Part shown: positions 59,394-64,000 of the stretch, in pieces | Layout: every line of letters begins with the position of its first letter | Position numbering within the stretch: position 1 is the stretch's first letter | Source of the DNA: Irpex lacteus | Lineage: Eukaryota > Basidiomycota > Agaricomycetes > Polyporales > Irpicaceae | Assembly (NCBI GenBank): GCA_001986395.2 | Contig: MQVO02000018.1 | Location: 372,001 to 436,000, forward strand | Reading direction: 5' to 3' | Length of the DNA: 64,000 bases | Made by a program: the position numbers and the translations under genes | Notes under the pieces: model-generated | Databases searched by the model: none | Seen by the model: only the letters and a program-made list of their open reading frames with translations | What the model was told of the DNA's origin: nothing

Positions 59394-59841
59394 CGCGAAT
59401 CCTGCGCGTACTTGGAAGATGAAGATGAGGGTGAGTGGGAGGTGTGGAAGAGAGGAAGAGAGTCATTTATACCTAAGTACGCTGCACGCATCTTGGCCAG
59501 ATATTGCTCTGAACGCGTTCATCATGGCCAGCTTGTTGAAATACTTTATGGCTGTACTTACAATACGCGTCGTGCCTCGTGGCGCGTTAGTTACACATAC
59601 CTCACCACTAGGAGCGCGTTGACGCTAGATGGATCAGATACGGCCAACACTAATGAGTGTTCAGTGCCACTCGCAGCCACTCGTCTAAAGCTCCTTTGTA
59701 CGCATATAATCAGCGAGCGAGACAATCATGATGAAATGTGAGATCCACGTAGACCGATCCCTGCCCACGAGGCTCGCGCGAGGTTCGAAATTGATGCGAT
59801 TAATTGTACCGTCAGGCTTTCGTTGAAGTTCGAATAGACAT
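59394..59841. other. intergenic region
   Basis: Promoter of the unrecognised gene on the left and the glucosidase 3' flank on the right. Nothing else was seen. Confidence 0.45.
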
Positions 59842-62800
59842 CTACAAATCAATCGAAACCTCCCAATCACTCACAACACTCCCAACCGGATTCTTAACAA
59901 ACAACTGGCTAGGCGCACCGTCCACACCCCCATCCGCACTCACACCAGGATACCAATCCCACTCCAGCTCCTCCTTTCCATTCCTCACCTTCGACGGCTT
60001 CCCCTTCAAGCCCAACACCACAATCTCCTCAACCCTCACCTCCGCCACATCCTTCGCGAAACTATTCTTCGGATCGTACGTAGCAAGCGCCACGCCGTCA
60101 ACAGCCGAACTGGGGTTCTGACTGGCAAGATCCCGACTCGAGATCCGCACACTCTTCCCCTCCGTGCTCGCCTCCAACGCCCTCCACACAAACTCGCCCT
60201 TCTCATGCTCAAACGTCTCGCCATCATCAACGTACAACTCTCCCCGCGCGGACCCGTCCTTGTCGAGGGCGACGCGCAATGTGTAGGGGTCGTATTTCAT
60301 GAGGGGGGAGGAGCGCCGCGGGCGCTCTTTCGTTGTGATTATTGAGCCGCCGCGGATGAAGAGGGGGATTTGGGAGAGTGAGGCGGGGACTGTGACTGTT
60401 CGGGGGGTGGAGGTGTAGATGTGGCCTGTGAAGAAGTCGTACCAGGGCTGCAGGATACGATGTCTTGTTAGTTAGGGTTTTTGGGGGATGGGTGAATGAC
60501 CGTACCTGATCCCCGGGAAGGTACACAGAGGCCGTCGTAGCGCCCTTCTCAGTGACAGGCTTAACGAGCAAGCCCGAGCTCCCAATGAAGAACTGATCGT
60601 CAATCCCAAACGCACTCTCATCCTTTGGGAACACCACAAAATGCGGTCTACCAAAACCAAACTCCCTCAGCCACGCGCTCAACCAACACACTCTGCTGGA
60701 AACCACTCACCTAACAACGGGTAACCCCGTAGTACTAGCCTCCCTAAACGCCGTATACCACACCGGCAACAGCTTATACCTGAGCCTCAGCGCGTCCTTG
60801 ATGATACCCTTGTACGGCTCGTCGAGCAGGTAGGGTTCGCGGCGTTTGGTGTCGATGTGTGCGTGCGCCCGGAAGAAGGGGGTGAAGACGCCGACTTGGT
60901 ACCATCGTGTGAGCATCTCGCCGTCGGGGTTGCCGAAGAAGCCTCCTACGTCCGCTATACGCCACCAAAAGTTAAGTAAATCATTCACAAAACTATAAGA
61001 TGAGGAAGAGGAAGAGAAAGGGACTCACACCCAGAGAACGAAAACCCAGCCAAACAATTCGCAAGCACCATCTTCACACCCACAGCCATATGCTCCCACG
61101 TACCCAAGTTGTCCCCCGTCCACATCGCACCGAACCGCTGGCTGCCGGCGTAGAAGGAGCGCGTGAGGACGAAGGGGCGTTGTGGTGGGGTGGTGCGCGC
61201 TTTGAGGGCTTGCCAGGTTTGGTTTGACTAGGGTGGGTGGGGTGGGGGAGAGAGTGAGTTAGTGAGTTAGGAGGGAGGGGAGAGAGGGAAGGGGAGACTT
61301 ACGTAGAGCATGCCGTTGATGTTGTGCACGTCGCGGTGTTCCCAGCCTCCGTAGTGTATATTATCACGGGGCATACTGATCTCAGGTCCATTGAATATCG
61401 ACGGCTACACCAAACCACCACCACTCATCAACATCCCTCCCAAAACTAGCAATACAGTGAGTTGCAACGAATAAACGCACCTCATTCATATCATTCCAAA
61501 CATGCACATCCGTCGTACTCTCCGTCCACGCATAACTCCCATCCGCAGGCTGCACAGTCTTGAACAAGCCCTTCCACCACTCCCACGCCTTCGGGTTAAA
61601 AAAGTCCACCCACGCGGAGCTCCCAGACCAGCACCACCCCTCGTATTCGTTCCCGTCCTTGGTCTTGGAGAGCACGTCGAGGGACACTGCTTCTTTGTAG
61701 ACGGGGTAGGAGGGCGTGCGTTTTAGGTGGGGGTCTACTATCACTACCATCTACCAATCCATAAGTCAGTCAGTACTTGCTAGTGATTGTTTGGAAGGCG
61801 AGGAGAAGGAGATGAAGATGGATAGGGAAGAGGGGAGGAAGAGACGCACCTTGCGCTTATTAGCAGCAACATCATTCGTCATCTCCACGGGGTCCGGGAA
61901 AGTTTTATGGTCCCAAACAAAATACTTATGCTCCTCCGCATACTCAATATCCAACCAAAACACATCCACAGGCAAATCCTCCTCATCAAACCGTCTCTGC
62001 ACAGCCCTCACATCCTCCGAACTCACATAATTCCACCTGCACTGGTGGTACCCGAGGCTCCATTGTGCCGGGAGCGCCTGCTTGCCCACGAGGTCCGCGT
62101 ATTGCTTTAGCACGGAAGACGGGGAGGGCCCGGGGAGGAGGAAGACGTCGAGGATGCCGGATTCTGAGATCCAGTGCGTGAATGTAGAGGAGGAGGAGGG
62201 GTGGGAGACGTCGATGTAGGTGTCTGAGCCTATGGCGTTGAAGATGCCGACGGTGGATTGCGGGGAGTGGGCGTAGAGCACTGGGATAGAGCCGTAGAGC
62301 GACATGGTGGAGTCCGCGAGGTATTCGAAGACGTCGGCGTTGAAGAGGCGGTAGGGTTCGGAGTAGTATGCGTTCGAGCCGGAGGTGGTGGGGAGGGAGA
62401 GGCGCGTGGCGTGTTGGGGGATGCCGTAGACGTGGCCGTGGTTCGGGAAGCTTATGTCGAGGGAGAGGGATTCGGGGCCTGGAGGAGTGTGTTAGTGACT
62501 ACTGTTGTGGTAGTAAGGAATGTATGCGCACCTTTGGGTTTCGAATCCGTCCAAGACTTCCACGTCTCCTCCCAGTACCCGTCCTCCTCCTCACCCTCGA
62601 ACCACGCGCGGGGGTTAGGCGTATCCAACACGACCTGCGTGCCATCCTCCGCGACCTCAACCTTCTTCTCCTCCTTGCTCCGGAAATGCTCCATATGCAG
62701 CAGCCCAAGCCCATTCAACACAACCTGCTCCTCCCCACCCCTGAAAAGCGTCACCTTCAGCGGGTCAAACGCAACCACAACCTCCACGTTCTCCTTCGCG

Positions 62801-63225
62801 TCCACCGAAGCCCTGATATCCTCCTTGGCCACCGTCCACTTCACCTTACTGCTAACCTTCGGCGGACGAACGAGAGCCCAAGAAGCAGCCTCATCGTACC
62901 GCTTCCTCAAACCCCCCACCTCGTCCATCCTAACCCTCACAACCCCATCCTCATGTACCTGCACGTCCAGTCCAAACTTGATCTCAGGGTACAGCGACGA
63001 CTTCACCGCCGCGCTGAACGACGCCTGGTCCGACGCGATAGTCACAGAGTTAGCGTCGACGGAGTACGGAGACTTCCAGTGTGGGTTGGAGCCGGCGCGG
63101 TCGGCGAGGGCGCGGCCTCGTCTGCAGAAGGCTTGTTGGGAGCATGTCTTGAAGTCCTCGGTCTTCACCGCCAACGCGGCGGGGAGAGCTACCAGGAGCA
63201 CCAGCAAAGAGCTCACCGCCCTCAT
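59842..63225 (-). CDS. glucosidase II alpha subunit (GH31), ER
   Basis: Removes the inner alpha-1,3-linked glucoses from N-glycans in the endoplasmic reticulum during the calnexin cycle, working with a beta subunit that carries the ER retention signal. A signal peptide ([20 protein letters not shown]) is followed by the family N-terminal [11 protein letters not shown]. Then come [40 protein letters not shown], the nucleophile block [37 protein letters not shown], the acid/base block [22 protein letters not shown] and [10 protein letters not shown]. It ends EVSIDL at 59842. About eight exons have short introns. The length (roughly 950 residues) and the CSQ start match GANAB/ROT2 rather than secreted GH31 maltases. 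Confidence 0.92.
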
Positions 63226-63473
63226 TATCGTCTAAGATAAGCCGCACCAGCCTGTTTTTAAGTGTTAGGCTAGTACGCTGTGTTCGCTGTTGTGGTCGAC
63301 GGGGAAGTCGGTGATGGCAGTGAGAACGTCCTCTTGATCGACACGTCAGGTCGTCATTACCCCGGTCACGTGGCAAGTGAGCGCTAACACGGTTACAGGA
63401 CGCGTTGATTGAGACATCCACCAACCACCTCCTAGGCCCTAACCCTATCACTGGAACTGACGGCACTGCCTGC

Positions 63474-64000
63474 ATGCTCGCGTCCTCACAAGAACTCCCC
63501 CCGCTACCCAGCACACCCTCGTCATCACACACCGCACCCACACACCGGCTTCTCTACCGCGGCGCGCTCTCCCTCCCGGACTCGTACCTCCTCCTCGATG
63601 GCCTCAGCTTCGTAGCAGAGACGCGGAGTGCCGTCCAGGGCAGCCCTTCTGCGAATTTATTGTCGAATTTTCTGGCGTTGGCGTTGGAGAGTATGCGTGG
63701 ACGGCCGAGCTTGCATTTGGTGGGCACGCAGAGGGTGGAGGATGTGTGGCTGGATGGGAAGACTACTGTTAGCGTGTTCGTGGGCACTCTGTTTAGATTT
63801 CACAGTTTGAGGCTCATTTGGAAACAGCTATGTACATCCCAAATCGATCCTGAGCAGGTTATACTTCCAGAACACCCTCTGCCTAGACACAATAACCAGC
63901 GCAGACAACCGCACCTCCACAGGTGTGCGCGTATCCCTCACAGAAGACAGTACGCATTCACCCTCTTTCCCTTCTCCCCCTTCCCCTTTCCCTTCCCCTT
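63474..64000 (+). CDS. 5' part of an unrecognised gene, cut by the window end
   Basis: A plus-strand frame is open from about 63400 (DALIETSTNHLLGPNP) and includes the ATG at 63474. It continues RLLYRGALSLPDSYLLLDGL, NLLSNFLALALESMRGRPSL and HLVGTQRVEDVWLDGKTTVS. An intron near 63770-63825 probably joins to YVHPKSILSRLYFQNTLCLD, TITSADNRTSTGVRVSLTED and a GTACGC donor at 63951. The true start may be in an upstream exon. It is divergent from glucosidase II with about 250 bp between. I do not recognise the family. Confidence 0.5.
   Translation, partial: MLASSQELPPLPSTPSSSHTAPTHRLLYRGALSLPDSYLLLDGLSFVAETRSAVQGSPSANLLSNFLALALESMRGRPSLHLVGTQRVEDVWLDGKTTVSVFVGTLFRFHSLRLIWKQLCTSQIDPEQVILPEHPLPRHNNQRRQPHLHRCARIPHRRQYAFTLFPFSPFPFPFP
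63961..64000 (+). repeat. pyrimidine-rich low-complexity tract at the window end
   Basis: Almost pure C/T sequence directly after a splice-donor-like GTACGC, so it is probably inside an intron. Confidence 0.6.

Noticed and set aside
62258..63240. Two plus-strand frames of about 300 codons
   Set aside because: They lie exactly opposite the conserved GH31 exons and carry no domain of their own.

Overview
The window looks like nuclear DNA of a mushroom-forming basidiomycete (Agaricomycetes). Genes are packed and cut by many short introns, mostly 45-65 nt. The family content points the same way: two fungal-specific FunK1 kinases, a DUF6533-type seven-helix membrane protein and a pair of agaric-style F-box proteins. 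Most gene models below were rebuilt by hand from splice signals, so exon edges are inferred. About twenty-five protein genes, one tRNA, one MITE-like element and one 90-bp perfect inverted repeat can be supported.

Left part (1-18.7 kb). A multi-exon DUF6533-type protein (minus) is followed by a small unrecognised gene (minus) and a gene-poor stretch holding a 273-bp MITE-like element. After an unrecognised coiled-coil gene (plus) come three minus-strand genes that are clear at family level: a secreted GH29 alpha-L-fucosidase, a cAMP-dependent protein kinase catalytic subunit and a SulP/SLC26 anion permease. A three-exon unrecognised gene follows on the plus strand.

Middle (19.8-42.1 kb). FunK1 copy 1 (plus) is followed by a mitochondrial succinate/fumarate carrier (minus). 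An intergenic region with a 90-bp perfect inverted repeat comes next. Then there are low-complexity plus-strand genes: an acidic Ser-rich protein, a BTB protein with a long Ala/Pro/Lys tail, and a Ser/Pro-rich protein. The CHL1/DDX11-type helicase (cohesion and DNA repair) closes this part, with an MCB-like ACGCGT site just upstream.

Right part (42.3-64 kb). An 87-residue cysteine-rich protein in four small exons precedes 3-hydroxybutyryl-CoA dehydrogenase, a single-pass membrane protein and a peroxisomal-type nucleotide carrier with two apparent frameshifts. Two tandem F-box genes follow with an internally deleted relic of a third between them. Next come two Cyclase-family (PF04199) hydrolases flanking FunK1 copy 2 and a tRNA-Ser with a tiny anticodon-loop intron. 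Last are an unrecognised gene, the glucosidase II alpha subunit (GH31, ER N-glycan trimming) and the start of a further gene cut by the window edge.

Most genes are unrelated housekeeping functions rather than one pathway. The signs of local evolution are the FunK1 pair (about 30 kb apart, opposite strands), the F-box tandem with its relic, and the cyclase pair. Several apparent frameshifts fall in otherwise conserved frames at 28.9, 32.0, 32.3, 48.9, 53.3 and 53.45 kb. They may be assembly indels or early decay and should be resolved before these models are used.
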